From NCBI RefSeq assembly GCF_001423905.1, contig NZ_LMPQ01000010.1, positions 678,448 through 742,447 of the forward strand: a stretch of DNA of 64,000 bases. Reading direction: 5' to 3'. Both the position numbers and the translations under genes were made by a program. Numbering within the stretch: the stretch's first letter is position 1; the number at the start of each line of letters is the position of its first letter. The notes beneath the pieces were generated by a model, which made no database searches, had not been told where the DNA came from, and was given only the letters and a program-made list of their open reading frames with translations. Of this stretch, positions 9,286 to 18,955 are shown one piece after another. Source of the DNA: Frigoribacterium sp. Leaf186. GTDB lineage: Bacteria > Actinomycetota > Actinomycetes > Actinomycetales > Microbacteriaceae.

Positions 9286-10248
9286 TCAGCGCTCGTGGTC
9301 GCTGACCGCCTTCTCGGCCAGGGCCGCGTAGAACATGCCGAGTTCGTAGCCGGCGGACTCGAGGGCCATGGGGACGAGCGACGTCTCGGTGAGTCCGGGC
9401 AACACGTTGACCTCGAGGAACCACGGGGTGCCGGCGGCGTCGACGATGAGGTCGACCCGAGACAGGTGGCGGAGGCCCAGCGCCACGTGGACGGCCACGG
9501 CGGCCCGGGCGGCGGCGTCGGCAGCCGACGGGTCGAGGCGAGCGGGGGTGTAGAAGGTGGTCTCCCCCGCGTTGTACCGCGCCTCGAATCCGTAGAACCC
9601 CTGGCGGGGGACGATCTCGACGGCCGGCAGGGCGAGGGGCCCGTCGCCGGTGTCGATCACCCCGACGGCGATCTCGGTACCGGTGATCTTCTGCTCGACG
9701 ATGACGTCGTCGCAGTACGTGTAGGCGTCGACCATGGCCCTCGGCAGCGATCCGGCGTCGTCGACCACCGTCACGCCCTGCGCCGACCCGCCTCGTGCAG
9801 GTTTCACGACCACGGGTACCGGGTGCTCGTCGGCGATGGCAGCGAGCACTCCCACGGCTCCGAGCTCACGGAACGCGTCGTGCGAGAGGGTGATGCCGCG
9901 AGGTGTGGACACTCCGGCCCGCCGGGCCAGTTCTTTGGCCGTCGGCTTGTCCCATGCCAGTCGTGCTGCGGCCGCCGTGCTGCCGACGAAGGGCACGTCG
10001 AGCGCTTCGAGCAATCCGCGCAGGGCGCCGTCCTCTCCGCTGGCGCCGTGCAGGGCGGGCCAGACCACGTCGGGGCGGGACGTGATCAGGTGTCCGAGCA
10101 ACGAGGCGTCCGGGTCGCGGAGCTCGACCTCGATGCCGTGGGTCGTGAGACTGTCGACCACGCGCCTCCCGGATCTCAACGACACGTCGCGTTCGTGCGA
10201 GATGCCGCCGGCGAGGACGGTGACGGTGTGCAGCGGGCTCGATGCCAT
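9286..10248 (-). CDS. ddl: D-alanine--D-alanine ligase
   Basis: ATP-grasp ligase making D-Ala-D-Ala for peptidoglycan. The 320 aa from ATG 10248 include the N-terminal VLAGGISHERDVSLRSG, substrate motif HGASGEDGALRG, ATP-grasp loop VVKPARGGSAQGVTVV and metal site FLEVNVLPGLTETSL. GAGGAGG lies 8 bases before this ATG, so it is preferred over an in-frame start 8 codons upstream. It converges on parB. Confidence 0.93.
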   Translation of the reverse strand: MASSPLHTVTVLAGGISHERDVSLRSGRRVVDSLTTHGIEVELRDPDASLLGHLITSRPDVVWPALHGASGEDGALRGLLEALDVPFVGSTAAAARLAWDKPTAKELARRAGVSTPRGITLSHDAFRELGAVGVLAAIADEHPVPVVVKPARGGSAQGVTVVDDAGSLPRAMVDAYTYCDDVIVEQKITGTEIAVGVIDTGDGPLALPAVEIVPRQGFYGFEARYNAGETTFYTPARLDPSAADAAARAAVAVHVALGLRHLSRVDLIVDAAGTPWFLEVNVLPGLTETSLVPMALESAGYELGMFYAALAEKAVSDHER

Positions 10249-10325
10249 GGTGGGGCCCTCCTCTGGTGTCACGGCGCCGAGCCCAGGGCTGGCGTCGATC
10301 GACCGCGATGCGTGGAAAGTGCTGG

Positions 10326-11630
10326 TCAGTTGGTGTTCGGCGGCGGGACGACGACGCTCTGCGGGCGTGCGGCCGGGTTCGAGAGGCTGGCGCCGGAGAA
10401 CGTGCGCAGCAGGTCGAGCTCGCCGTTGACGACGGCGGCGAGTCGGGCGACGCCGGTGCGGATCGACTCGGGGGTCGGGTAGCAGAACGAGAGTCGGATG
10501 TTCTGGCGGCCCTGGCCGTCGGCGAAGAAGGCCGTGCCGGGCGTGTAGGCGACGAGCTCCTTGACGGCACGGGGCAGCATCGCCTTGGAGTCGAGCTCAG
10601 GGGGCAGCCCGACCCAGACGAAGAAGCCGCCGTCGGGGACGTTCCAGCTGAGCGAGGGCAGGTACTCGCCGAGCGCCGAGATCATGGCGTCGCGTCGCTC
10701 GCGGTAGAGGCCCCGGAAGGTCTCGATCTGACCGCGCCAGTCGGCCTGGTCGAGGTACTCGGTAATGACGAACTGCCCGAACGAGTTGGGCGACAGCGTG
10801 GCCGACTCGTTGGCCAGGATGAGCTTCTCGCGGATGGCGTGCGGGGCCAGCGCCCACCCCACCCGGAAGCCCGGTGCGAGCGTCTTCGAGAACGAGCCGA
10901 GGTAGATGACGCCCTCGTCGTCGATCGAGCGCATCGCCTGCGGCGCGGGCTGGTCGAAGTAGAGCAGCCCGTAGGGGTTGTCCTCGAGGACGAGGATGCC
11001 GGCCGAGCGGCAGATCTCGAGGATCTCGACGCGTCGGGCCCAGGTGAGCGTCACGCCGGCCGGGTTGTGGAAGTTCGGGATCGTGTAGAGGAACTTGATG
11101 CGGCCGCCGCGGGCCGTGACGCCCGCGATGGCCTCGCGCAGCGCCTCGGGGACGAGGCCGTGCTCGTCCATCGCGACGTGGACCACGTCGGCCTGGTAGG
11201 CCTTGAAGACCCCGAGGGCCCCGACATAGCTCGGCGACTCGGCCAGCACGACGTCGCCGGGGTTCACGAACAGGCGGGTGACCAGGTCGAGGGCCTGCTG
11301 CGAGCCGGTCGTCACGACGACGTCGTCGGCGCTGCCGCGGATGCCCTCCATGGCCATGATCTGCATGATGTGCTCTCGGATGGCCGGGGTGCCCTGGCCG
11401 CTGCCGTACTGCATCGCCATCGCTCCCCCGTCGGCCATGACGCGGTCGATGGCACCGGTGACGAGCTCACGGGGCAGGGCCGAGACGTAAGGCATGCCGC
11501 CCGCCAGCGAGACGACCTCGGGCCGCGAGGCCACGGCGAAGAGGGCTCGGACCTCGGAGGCGCTGAGGCCGGCCGTACGGTCGGCGTACGAGTCGTACCA
11601 CGGGTCGAGGTTGGTGCCCTTGTCGCTCAT
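10326..11630 (-). CDS. PLP-dependent aminotransferase, class I/II (LysN/2-aminoadipate type)
   Basis: Fold-type I aminotransferase of 434 residues. The Schiff-base lysine lies in GSFSKTLAPGFRVGW. Cofactor motifs are TTGSQQALDL, the PNFHNPAG loop (Asn for the PLP ring) and the late arginine region NIRLSFCYP. This signature resembles the 2-aminoadipate/valine-pyruvate (LysN-like) branch, without a DNA-binding domain. The substrate cannot be read from sequence. The C-terminus ends in a disordered Pro-rich tail. Confidence 0.85.
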   Translation of the reverse strand: MSDKGTNLDPWYDSYADRTAGLSASEVRALFAVASRPEVVSLAGGMPYVSALPRELVTGAIDRVMADGGAMAMQYGSGQGTPAIREHIMQIMAMEGIRGSADDVVVTTGSQQALDLVTRLFVNPGDVVLAESPSYVGALGVFKAYQADVVHVAMDEHGLVPEALREAIAGVTARGGRIKFLYTIPNFHNPAGVTLTWARRVEILEICRSAGILVLEDNPYGLLYFDQPAPQAMRSIDDEGVIYLGSFSKTLAPGFRVGWALAPHAIREKLILANESATLSPNSFGQFVITEYLDQADWRGQIETFRGLYRERRDAMISALGEYLPSLSWNVPDGGFFVWVGLPPELDSKAMLPRAVKELVAYTPGTAFFADGQGRQNIRLSFCYPTPESIRTGVARLAAVVNGELDLLRTFSGASLSNPAARPQSVVVPPPNTN

Positions 11631-11688
11631 CGATGTCCCTGTTCTGTCAGAGTGCTGCGGTCAAGACTATGCCCGTCCGGGCCGGGGA

Positions 11689-11730
11689 CGACGAGAGCCC
11701 GCCCAGCGTGTGCTGGGCGGGCTCTCGTCG
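11689..11730 (-). terminator. Strong hairpin after trxA
   Basis: Perfect 19-bp stem (11689-11707 with 11712-11730) and a GTGT loop, core GAGAGCCCGCCCAGC. It lies between the trxA stop and the next minus-strand gene. There is no T-run, as is common for actinobacterial terminators. Confidence 0.75.
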
Positions 11731-11745
11731 TGGTGTCGGCGTCGA

Positions 11746-12072
11746 CTACGCGATGAACTCCGCCAGGTCGGCCTCGAGGGCCGGCTTGGGCTTGGCGCCG
11801 ATGACGGTCTTGACGACCTCGCCGCCGCGGTAGACCTTCATGGCCGGGATCGAGGTGATCTGGTACTTCATGGCGGTCTGGGGGTTGTCGTCGACGTTGA
11901 GCTTGACGATCTCGATCTTGTCGCCGTGCTCGGCGGCGATCTGGTCGAGGATGGGCGAGACGGCGCGGCACGGGCCGCACCACTCGGCCCAGAAGTCGAC
12001 CAGGATCGTCTTGTCGGAGTTGAGGACGTCGGCCTCGAAGGACGCGTCGGTCACTGCTTTGGCGCTGCTCAT
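11746..12072 (-). CDS. trxA: Thioredoxin
   Basis: Cytoplasmic disulfide reductase of 108 aa with active site WCGPC in DFWAEWCGPCRAVSPIL and the cis-proline loop TSIPAMKVYRGGE. trxB, its reductase, starts about 1 kb upstream on the same strand, so the two probably form an operon. Confidence 0.96.
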   Translation of the reverse strand: MSSAKAVTDASFEADVLNSDKTILVDFWAEWCGPCRAVSPILDQIAAEHGDKIEIVKLNVDDNPQTAMKYQITSIPAMKVYRGGEVVKTVIGAKPKPALEADLAEFIA

Positions 12073-12107
12073 GGTGTTCCTTTCGTCAGGGTGATCTGGG
12101 TTGGCTT

Positions 12108-12123
12108 CAGGAGGCGCGGGTCA
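12108..12123 (-). repeat. Dispersed repeat at the trxB stop codon
   Basis: TGACCCGCGCCTCCTG on the minus strand. The first three bases are the TGA stop of trxB, so the repeat starts exactly at the end of the reading frame. Confidence 0.7.
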
Positions 12124-13113
12124 GGCGACCACGGACTCGGACGTCTCGACGCCCTCGGCCGATCCGACGGTCTGCTCGGCCAGGAAGGTCTGGTCGAGCG
12201 AGGCCAGGTAGTGCTCGACGTCGAGCGCCGCGACGGTGCCCGAGGCCGCGGCGGTGGCGGCCTGTCGGTAGGTCGCGTCGATGACGTCACCCGCGGCGAA
12301 GACGCCGGTGAGGTTGGTCTTCGAGCTGCGGCCCTGCACGGCGATGGTGCCGTCCGAGGTCAGGTCGACCTGGCCGTGCACGAGGTGCACGCGCGGGTCG
12401 TTGCCGATGGCGATGAAGAGGCCGTCGAGGTCGAGATCGCTCGTGCTGCCGTCGACCGTGTCGGTCAGGGTGACGCCGGTGGCCTTCTCGCCACCGAGGA
12501 TCGCCGTGACCTGCTTGTCGAACAGGAACTCGATCTTGTCGTTGGCGTGCGCCCTGTCTTGCATGATCTTGGACGCGCGCAGGCTGCTCGAGCGGTGGAT
12601 CACGTAGACCTTCGAGGCGAAGCGGGTCAGGAACGTCGCTTCTTCCATCGCCGAGTCGCCGCCGCCGACGACGGCGATCGCCTTCTCCTTGAAGAAGAAG
12701 CCGTCGCACGTGGCGCACCAGCTGACGCCGCGGCCGCTCAGGCGCTCTTCGTCGGCGAGGCCGAGCTTGCGGTAGGCGCTGCCCGTGGCGAAGATCACCG
12801 TCAGGCTCTCTTCCACCGTGCCGTTGCCCAGGGTGACCTTCTTGACGTCGCCGGTCAGGTCGACCGCGGTGACGTCGTCGAGCAGCACCTCGGCACCGAA
12901 CTTCTCGGCTTGCTCTTGCATCTTGAACATGAGCTCGGGGCCCTGGATGCCGTCGGGGAACCCGGGGAAGTTCTCGACCTCGGTGGTCTTCATGAGCTCG
13001 CCGCCGGCCTCGACCGAGCTCGCGACGATGAGGGGGCGCAGACCGGCGCGGGCGGCGTAGATGCCGGCCGTGTAGCCGGCGGGGCCGGAGCCGATGATGA
13101 TGACCTGGCGCAT
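12121..13113 (-). CDS. trxB: Thioredoxin reductase
   Basis: FAD/NADPH flavoenzyme that reduces thioredoxin. The 330 aa begin MRQVIIIGSGPAGYTAGIYA (FAD site). The redox motif is SWCATCDGFFF, the NADPH site VVGGGDSAMEEA, and the C-terminal FAD motif GVFAAGDVIDATYRQA. AGGAAGG precedes this ATG, which is favoured over one 9 codons upstream. The TGA stop is formed by the dispersed repeat. Confidence 0.95.
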   Translation of the reverse strand: MRQVIIIGSGPAGYTAGIYAARAGLRPLIVASSVEAGGELMKTTEVENFPGFPDGIQGPELMFKMQEQAEKFGAEVLLDDVTAVDLTGDVKKVTLGNGTVEESLTVIFATGSAYRKLGLADEERLSGRGVSWCATCDGFFFKEKAIAVVGGGDSAMEEATFLTRFASKVYVIHRSSSLRASKIMQDRAHANDKIEFLFDKQVTAILGGEKATGVTLTDTVDGSTSDLDLDGLFIAIGNDPRVHLVHGQVDLTSDGTIAVQGRSSKTNLTGVFAAGDVIDATYRQAATAAASGTVAALDVEHYLASLDQTFLAEQTVGSAEGVETSESVVA

Positions 13114-13247
13114 GGGCACCTTCCTGGGGATGGACTTCACGAGCGGGAAGACGACGGGCGAGTGGTGGCTCGCACGGTCGGATCCCTCGATCGTCTGGTG
13201 GAACGCATCCTACCGACGGCGCATTCCCGCCGGCCTGGCAGCCGGGA

Positions 13248-14912
13248 TCAGCGGCGCAGGAGGCGCGAGACGGTGGGTGCGAGGCGCGAGGTCACCGGCG
13301 TGGTCAGCACCCGCAACTCGGGTATCCGCGTGAACCAGAGCAACGCACCGTAGACCAGCCCCATGACGGCCCCGGCGACCACGACCGTCAGCACGCCCGG
13401 CACGCGGCCCGACTGCGCGAAGCCGTCTGCCGAGAAACCCCCCAGTGCGGTCACGACGACGAGCCCGACGACGCCTGCGACGAGCGAGAAGACGAAGAAC
13501 TGCACGTAGCGGCGCAGCACCCACCGACCGTCGATGCCGCCGAGTCGCCGTTTGACCACCCAGAGGGCGACGACGGCCTGGCTCGACCCGGCGATCGAGG
13601 TGGTGATGGCGATGGCCATCGCGATGCGCTCGGGCGGCACGACGGCCGCCGAGATCGCGACGCCGGCCACGAAGATGCCCGACTGGACCAGCTGCAGGAA
13701 GAACGGGGTGCGCTGGTCGTGCATCGAGTAGAAGACCCGCTGGACGATGAAGAGCACGCTGAACAGGACGAGACCCGGCATGTAGCCGAGGATGACCTGG
13801 GCCGTGCGGGTCGACCCGGCGAAGTCGACCTCGAAGAACCGGGCGAACGGGTAGGCGACGACGCACATCGCGACGGCCGCGAACACCATGAACATGCCGA
13901 TGGCCCGCAGCGACTGCGACATGTCGACGCGCACGGCGCGCAGGTCGCCGCGCGAGGCGTGCCCGCTCATGCGGGTGAAGTAGGCGGTGCCGATCGACAC
14001 GGCGATGATGCCGTGCGGCAGCATGAAGAGCAGCCAGGCGTTCGCCAGCACGGCGTTCGAGGCACCCACCTCGCTGCCGAGGGTCGCGACGCGGCTCTGC
14101 ACGAGGCCCGCCAGCTGGGTCACGAGCACCATGCCGAAGAGCCAGCCCGCGGCCTTGCCGGTGGCGCCGAGGCCGACTCCCCGCCAGCGGAAGTCGGGTC
14201 GGAACCCCAGGCCGGCCCGCCGCCAGAAGAGCAGCAGGAAGGCCGCCTGTGCCAGGACGCCCAGGGTGGCCGTGGCCGCGATCACGAGGATGCGGTCGGG
14301 CGTCCAGACGTCGACCACCGAGTTCTCGACGGCGCCGCCGAACAGCACCATGAAGACGACCAGGCCGACGATCGCCACGACGTTGTTGAGCACCGGAGCC
14401 CAGGTGAACGGCCCGAAGACCTGCCGGGCGTTCAGCACCTCGCTGAGCAGCGAGTACATCGCGTAGAAGAAGATCTGCGGCAGGCACCAGTAGGCGAACG
14501 CCGTGGCCAGGGCGAGCTGGTCCGAGGTGAACCCTGCCCCGCCGTCGGTGCTCTGCTGGGCGTAGAGCCGGACGAGCACGGGGGCGAGCAGCGTGCCGAC
14601 GAGGCCGACGACCGCGAAGACGATCGTGCCGAGGGTGACGATCTTGTTGACGAACCGCTGCCCGCCGTCGTCCGAGGTCGCCGCCCGGACGATCTGGGGC
14701 ACGAGCACCGCGCTGAGCAGACCGCCCGCGATCAGCGCGTAGATGTTGTTCGGCAGCTGGTTCGCGAGGGCGAACGAGTCCGCCGCCCGGCTCGCCGACT
14801 GCCCGATCGCCGCGGCCAGCACGGCCGCCTTCACGAAGCCGAGGACGCGCGAGACCATCGTCCCGGACGCGAGGAGGATGCTGGCGCGACCGAGACCGCC
14901 CTGGTTGCTCAC
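13248..14912 (-). CDS. murJ: Lipid II flippase MurJ (MviN)
   Basis: Multi-pass membrane flippase moving lipid II across the cytoplasmic membrane. From GTG 14912 it has 554 aa with about 14 hydrophobic segments and family motifs GRASILLASGTMVSRVLGFVK, ADSFALANQLPNN and RVFYSMHDQRTPF. It overlaps the upstream gene's stop (GTGA), as is usual for this pair in actinobacteria. The open frame continues beyond 14912, but that part is antiparallel shadow of the neighbour. Confidence 0.93.
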   Translation of the reverse strand: MSNQGGLGRASILLASGTMVSRVLGFVKAAVLAAAIGQSASRAADSFALANQLPNNIYALIAGGLLSAVLVPQIVRAATSDDGGQRFVNKIVTLGTIVFAVVGLVGTLLAPVLVRLYAQQSTDGGAGFTSDQLALATAFAYWCLPQIFFYAMYSLLSEVLNARQVFGPFTWAPVLNNVVAIVGLVVFMVLFGGAVENSVVDVWTPDRILVIAATATLGVLAQAAFLLLFWRRAGLGFRPDFRWRGVGLGATGKAAGWLFGMVLVTQLAGLVQSRVATLGSEVGASNAVLANAWLLFMLPHGIIAVSIGTAYFTRMSGHASRGDLRAVRVDMSQSLRAIGMFMVFAAVAMCVVAYPFARFFEVDFAGSTRTAQVILGYMPGLVLFSVLFIVQRVFYSMHDQRTPFFLQLVQSGIFVAGVAISAAVVPPERIAMAIAITTSIAGSSQAVVALWVVKRRLGGIDGRWVLRRYVQFFVFSLVAGVVGLVVVTALGGFSADGFAQSGRVPGVLTVVVAGAVMGLVYGALLWFTRIPELRVLTTPVTSRLAPTVSRLLRR

Positions 14913-17158
14913 ATGGACTCCTGGACGGGCGGCGCGGCGGCCGCATCGGATGACGGCCCGGGCTCGGAGGCCCTCGCCTCGTCGCGCGCCTTCCGGCGCT
15001 TGCGGAAGGTGCGGTAGAGGCCGCCGACGAACAGTGCGGCGAAGGCGACGCCGAAGATCCAGGTGATGGCGGTCTCCCACCCGGCCTGAACCGACAGCGG
15101 GAGCTCGACGGGAGTCGCGATGGCGATGCCCGAGAGGCTGACGAGCTGCAGCTGCACCGAGACGGTGCCGTTGGCCACGGACTGCACCGGAACGCTGACG
15201 CGCGTCTGCGACTGCGGCTGGATCGTCACCTCGATGGGGCTGCGCTCGATCGACAGGATCGAGTTCGACGGCGTGACGGCCAGCATGACCGTCGCGACGG
15301 AGTCGGTGCGGTTCTCGAGGTAGAGCGGCAGGGCCGACCGGTCGCCGAGGATCGAGATCGGCGACCCCTGGACGACCGCCACGAGACCGGAGGTCGCGGT
15401 CGCCTCGGCGACGGCGGAGGCGACCTCGGCGGGGAAGCCGTCGACGTTGTCGCGCCAGGCGTGCGAGGCGAGGGCCATGGTGCGCAGGCGGGCCGTCTCG
15501 GTCACCAGCTGCGGCTCGGCCAGGGCGGTCGAGAAGTCGACGACCTTCTGGTCGGCGGACACCAGGTCGCGCAGCCGGGCGAGGCGGGCGTCGCTCTCGG
15601 GGCTGTCGACGACGGTCGCCGTCGAGGGGGTGCTCGCCAGCGCGTCGGTCACCGTGGCACCGCTCACCCACGGCAGGGCGTCGACCGCCTGCAGCGTGCG
15701 GGTGAGGAACTGCCCCGTCGACGGCCACTCGCGCTCGAGCGTCGTCAGCAGGGTGCGGGCGTCGCTCGGCCGCTCGTAGGCGACGGTGGCGATCGTCGCG
15801 GACGCCCGGGCCATCGTGGACTGCCACTCGGCGAGGGTGGTCGCCTCGGCCGCCTGGGTCAGCAGGGTGGACAGCGGGTCGTCCGAGACGACGGCCGGGA
15901 CACCGTCGATCGTGACCGCCGCGTTCTCGGTCGAGTCGCCCTCGACGTCGACGTTGCCGCTCGAGACGATGGTCGACGTGTACGAGCCCGCCGCGAAGGC
16001 GGTCAGGTCGTCCGACACGACGGACGACCCGCTGGGCCAGACGACGCCCTGCTGGGTCCACGGGAACTCGAGCAGCTGCTCGGTGGTCGGCAGGGTCACG
16101 CCGTCACCCGGCGTCTCGGACGGGGTCGGCTCGTCGGTCGGCTCGCCGGTGGACCCGTCGGTCGGCAGGGCGGTCGGGTCCGACCCGGCGACGCCGGTGC
16201 CCGAGCCGTCGTCGGCGGCGGGCGTCTCGTCGGTCGGCGCGTCGGTGGCGGTCTCGGTGGGTGCCGCCATGCCCTCGAAGCGGCTGGGGTCGACCAGCGT
16301 GTCGAGCGAGGTGACGGTCGGCACGGTCGAGGCGCCGGCCTGGCGCAGCCCGGCGAGGTCGGCGTCCGCGTACGCCAGGGGGAACATGTCGTTCGGCAGC
16401 GCCTCGAGCTCGGCGAGCCAGTCGAGGGCCGACTGCGGCGCCTCGGTGCCGAGCAGGCGGATCGACGCCACGATCATCGGGTCGACGCCGAGGGTCGCCC
16501 CGGTGCCCGTCACGGCGTCGAGCTCGCGTCGGAGCACCCCGCCCTCGGAGGTGTAGGCGGCGAGGGCCGAGGCGTCGAGGACGCCGGTCTCGCTCTCGGG
16601 CGTCGTGATCGGCACCGCGACCGCGACGCGGGTCGGCTGGAAGCTGTCGGCCGGGTACCAGACCACGCTGCTGCGGGTCTGGGCCACCTGCTCGCCCGAC
16701 GCGTCGAGCACGCGGGCGCCGAGGGCCCGTGCGCCGAAGGTCCGGCCGGCGAGGCCGAGGCGGTCGGCCGACACGACGACCGTGTCGAGCGCGACGGAGG
16801 ACCCGGCGGCGACCGCCGGCACGTCGACCTGCACGAGCTGGCGGCCGAGGTAGTCGTCGCCCGAGACGTCGTCGGGGTCGAGCCACGAGGCGAGCTTGGA
16901 CCGGGTGGTGAACGGTTCGCGGTCGAGGTAGACCCTGGCCGTGCTCGCCGCGAGGTCGGAGTCGCCGCCGTTCGTGACGGTCACGCCGAGGGTGAGGTCG
17001 TCGCCTGCCCGCAGGACGCCGTCCGAGGCCGGCTCGACGGTCATCGTGACCCCGTCGCCGGTGGGAGCGGACGCCGCCCGGGCCGACGTCGCGGGCGACC
17101 CCGCCGACACGACGAACACCGCCAGCAGGGCGGCGATCACGGCGAAGAAGAGTCTCAT
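14909..17158 (-). CDS. DUF6049-like secreted membrane-anchored protein
   Basis: 749 residues with an N-terminal signal segment (LFFAVIAALLAVFVVSAG), a long extracytoplasmic part, a Thr/Asp/Pro/Gly-rich linker around 290-345, and a C-terminal anchor (ITWIFGVAFAALFVGGLY) followed by a basic tail RTFRKRRKAR. Its place just before murJ and after the divergent tRNA nucleotidyltransferase gene matches the conserved actinobacterial DUF6049 gene. The function is unknown; coupling to murJ (GTGA) suggests a role at the cell wall. Confidence 0.75.
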   Translation of the reverse strand: MRLFFAVIAALLAVFVVSAGSPATSARAASAPTGDGVTMTVEPASDGVLRAGDDLTLGVTVTNGGDSDLAASTARVYLDREPFTTRSKLASWLDPDDVSGDDYLGRQLVQVDVPAVAAGSSVALDTVVVSADRLGLAGRTFGARALGARVLDASGEQVAQTRSSVVWYPADSFQPTRVAVAVPITTPESETGVLDASALAAYTSEGGVLRRELDAVTGTGATLGVDPMIVASIRLLGTEAPQSALDWLAELEALPNDMFPLAYADADLAGLRQAGASTVPTVTSLDTLVDPSRFEGMAAPTETATDAPTDETPAADDGSGTGVAGSDPTALPTDGSTGEPTDEPTPSETPGDGVTLPTTEQLLEFPWTQQGVVWPSGSSVVSDDLTAFAAGSYTSTIVSSGNVDVEGDSTENAAVTIDGVPAVVSDDPLSTLLTQAAEATTLAEWQSTMARASATIATVAYERPSDARTLLTTLEREWPSTGQFLTRTLQAVDALPWVSGATVTDALASTPSTATVVDSPESDARLARLRDLVSADQKVVDFSTALAEPQLVTETARLRTMALASHAWRDNVDGFPAEVASAVAEATATSGLVAVVQGSPISILGDRSALPLYLENRTDSVATVMLAVTPSNSILSIERSPIEVTIQPQSQTRVSVPVQSVANGTVSVQLQLVSLSGIAIATPVELPLSVQAGWETAITWIFGVAFAALFVGGLYRTFRKRRKARDEARASEPGPSSDAAAAPPVQESM

Positions 17159-17287
17159 AGGCGTCAGGTGTCGACGGCGTCAGGGGCCGCTCGAGCATGC
17201 CGAGTCTAGGCAACGCGGACCGGGAAGCAGCGGCGAAGCGCCTGCGAGGGGGAGAGGGACGCACCGCGAGGTGCGCGGGGGACTCAG

Positions 17288-17302
17288 CCCGCGCCTCCTC
17301 GG
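17288..17302 (+). repeat. Dispersed repeat before the tRNA nucleotidyltransferase gene
   Basis: CCCGCGCCTCCTCGG, 20 bases before the ATG, in the presumed leader of the gene. Confidence 0.6.
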
Positions 17303-17322
17303 CTGTGGCAAGGTTGTCCGTC

Positions 17323-18762
17323 ATGGACAGCGTCGCACGGGCCCTCACGCGACTGGACGAGCTGGCCGCCACCCCCCGCATCGAGAAGCTCGCCGCCGCG
17401 TTCGCCGCGGCCGGTCACGAGCTGGCCCTCGTCGGTGGTCCGGTGCGCGACGCCTTCGTCGGTCGGCCGGTCAACGACCTCGACTTCACCACCGACGCCG
17501 ACCCCGATCAGATCCTCGCGATCGTCGTGCCGCTGGCCGAGGCGCACTGGGACGTCGGGCGCGCGTTCGGCACCATCGCCGCCCGCGTCGACGGCGAGAC
17601 CGTCGAGATCACGACCTACCGCAGCGACGTCTACGACGGCGAGACCCGCAAGCCCGTCGTCGAGTTCGGCGACACCCTCGAGGGCGACCTCGTCCGCCGG
17701 GACTTCACCGTCAACTCGATGGCGTTGCGGCTGCCCGAGCGCGTGCTGGTCGACCCCTCCGGCGGCGTCGAGGACCTGCTGCAGGCCCGGCTCGCCACCC
17801 CGGGCACGGCCGTCGACTCGTTCCGCGACGACCCGCTGCGCATGATGCGGGCCGCCCGCTTCACCGCGCAGCTCGGCTTCACCGTCTCGGACGAGGTGCG
17901 CGAGGCGATGACCTCGCGCGCCGACACCCTGTCGATCGTCTCGGTCGAGCGCGTCGCCGACGAGCTGTCGAAGCTGTTGAAGACAGAAACCCCCCGAGAC
18001 GGTGTCCGCCTGCTGGTCGACACCGGGCTGGCCGACCACGTCATGCCCGAGCTCGCGGCCATGCGCCTCGAGGTCGACGAGCACCACCACCACAAGGACG
18101 TCTACGAGCACAGCCTCACCGTGCTCGACCAGGCCATCGGCTACGAGCGCGAGCGGCACCCGGGCGAGGCCCCCGACCTGACGCTGCGCCTCGCCGCCCT
18201 GTTGCACGACTGCGGCAAGCCGGCCACCCGGCGCCTCGAGCCGGGCGGGGTCGTCACCTTCCACCACCACGACGTCGTCGGCGCCAAGCTCGCGAAGAAG
18301 CGGCTCAAGGCGCTGCGCTTCGACAACGACACCATCGGGGCGGTGTCGCGCCTGATCGAGCTGCACCTGCGCTTCTTCGGCTACACCGAGGGCGCCTGGA
18401 CCGACTCGGCCGTGCGCCGGTACGTCCGCGACGCCGGTGACCAGCTCGAGCGGTTGCACATGCTGACCCGCGCCGACGTCACCACCCGCAACCGCCGCAA
18501 GGCCGACCGGCTCGGCTTCGCCTACGACGACCTCGAGCAGCGCATCGCCGAGTTGCGCGAGCGCGAAGAGCTCGACTCGCTGCGGCCCGACCTCGACGGC
18601 GACGAGATCCAGCGCGTCCTCGGCATCGGGCCGAGCCGCGAGGTCGGCGAGGCCTACCGGTTCCTGCTCGAGCTGCGCACCGAAGAGGGGCCGCTGGGGG
18701 CCGAGGTCGCCACCGAGCGCCTGCTCGCCTGGTGGGCCGCACGCGAGGGCGCCGGGGCGTAA
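17323..18762 (+). CDS. cca: CCA tRNA nucleotidyltransferase / poly(A) polymerase family
   Basis: Adds or repairs the CCA end of tRNAs. The 479 aa from ATG 17323 show the nucleotidyltransferase head LVGGPVRDAFVGRPVNDLDFTTDADPD (two catalytic Asp in the DLDFTTDA part), the RRDFTVNSMAL motif, RFTAQLGF, and a C-terminal HD domain (LRLAALLHDCGKPATR). That HD domain is typical of the actinobacterial form. The start lies after an AAGG ribosome site, and the frame is open 42 codons further upstream. Confidence 0.93.
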   Translation: MDSVARALTRLDELAATPRIEKLAAAFAAAGHELALVGGPVRDAFVGRPVNDLDFTTDADPDQILAIVVPLAEAHWDVGRAFGTIAARVDGETVEITTYRSDVYDGETRKPVVEFGDTLEGDLVRRDFTVNSMALRLPERVLVDPSGGVEDLLQARLATPGTAVDSFRDDPLRMMRAARFTAQLGFTVSDEVREAMTSRADTLSIVSVERVADELSKLLKTETPRDGVRLLVDTGLADHVMPELAAMRLEVDEHHHHKDVYEHSLTVLDQAIGYERERHPGEAPDLTLRLAALLHDCGKPATRRLEPGGVVTFHHHDVVGAKLAKKRLKALRFDNDTIGAVSRLIELHLRFFGYTEGAWTDSAVRRYVRDAGDQLERLHMLTRADVTTRNRRKADRLGFAYDDLEQRIAELREREELDSLRPDLDGDEIQRVLGIGPSREVGEAYRFLLELRTEEGPLGAEVATERLLAWWAAREGAGA

Positions 18763-18779
18763 CCGGGCTCGCGGGTGTC

Positions 18780-18850
18780 GACCCGCGCCTCCTCGGCGGT
18801 GTCCGGCCTCGCGCCCGAGGGCCCGGCATTGATTCAGGAGGCGCGCTCGG
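18780..18850. repeat. Inverted pair of dispersed repeats between cca and rpsF
   Basis: GACCCGCGCCTCCTCGG (18780-18796) and its inverse CAGGAGGCGCGCTCGG (18835-18850). A small hairpin GCGGGT-GTCG-ACCCGC (18771-18786) overlaps the first copy. Probably the transcription end of cca. Confidence 0.65.
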
Positions 18851-18955
18851 CTACGCTGGGAAGGTTGCGTCTGCCTCTCGGCCGACGCAGCGTCATGAAC
18901 ACCCTCCTGTCACAGACCGTCTGTGACCGTCAAGTCCGAAGGAGGTGGGTTAGTC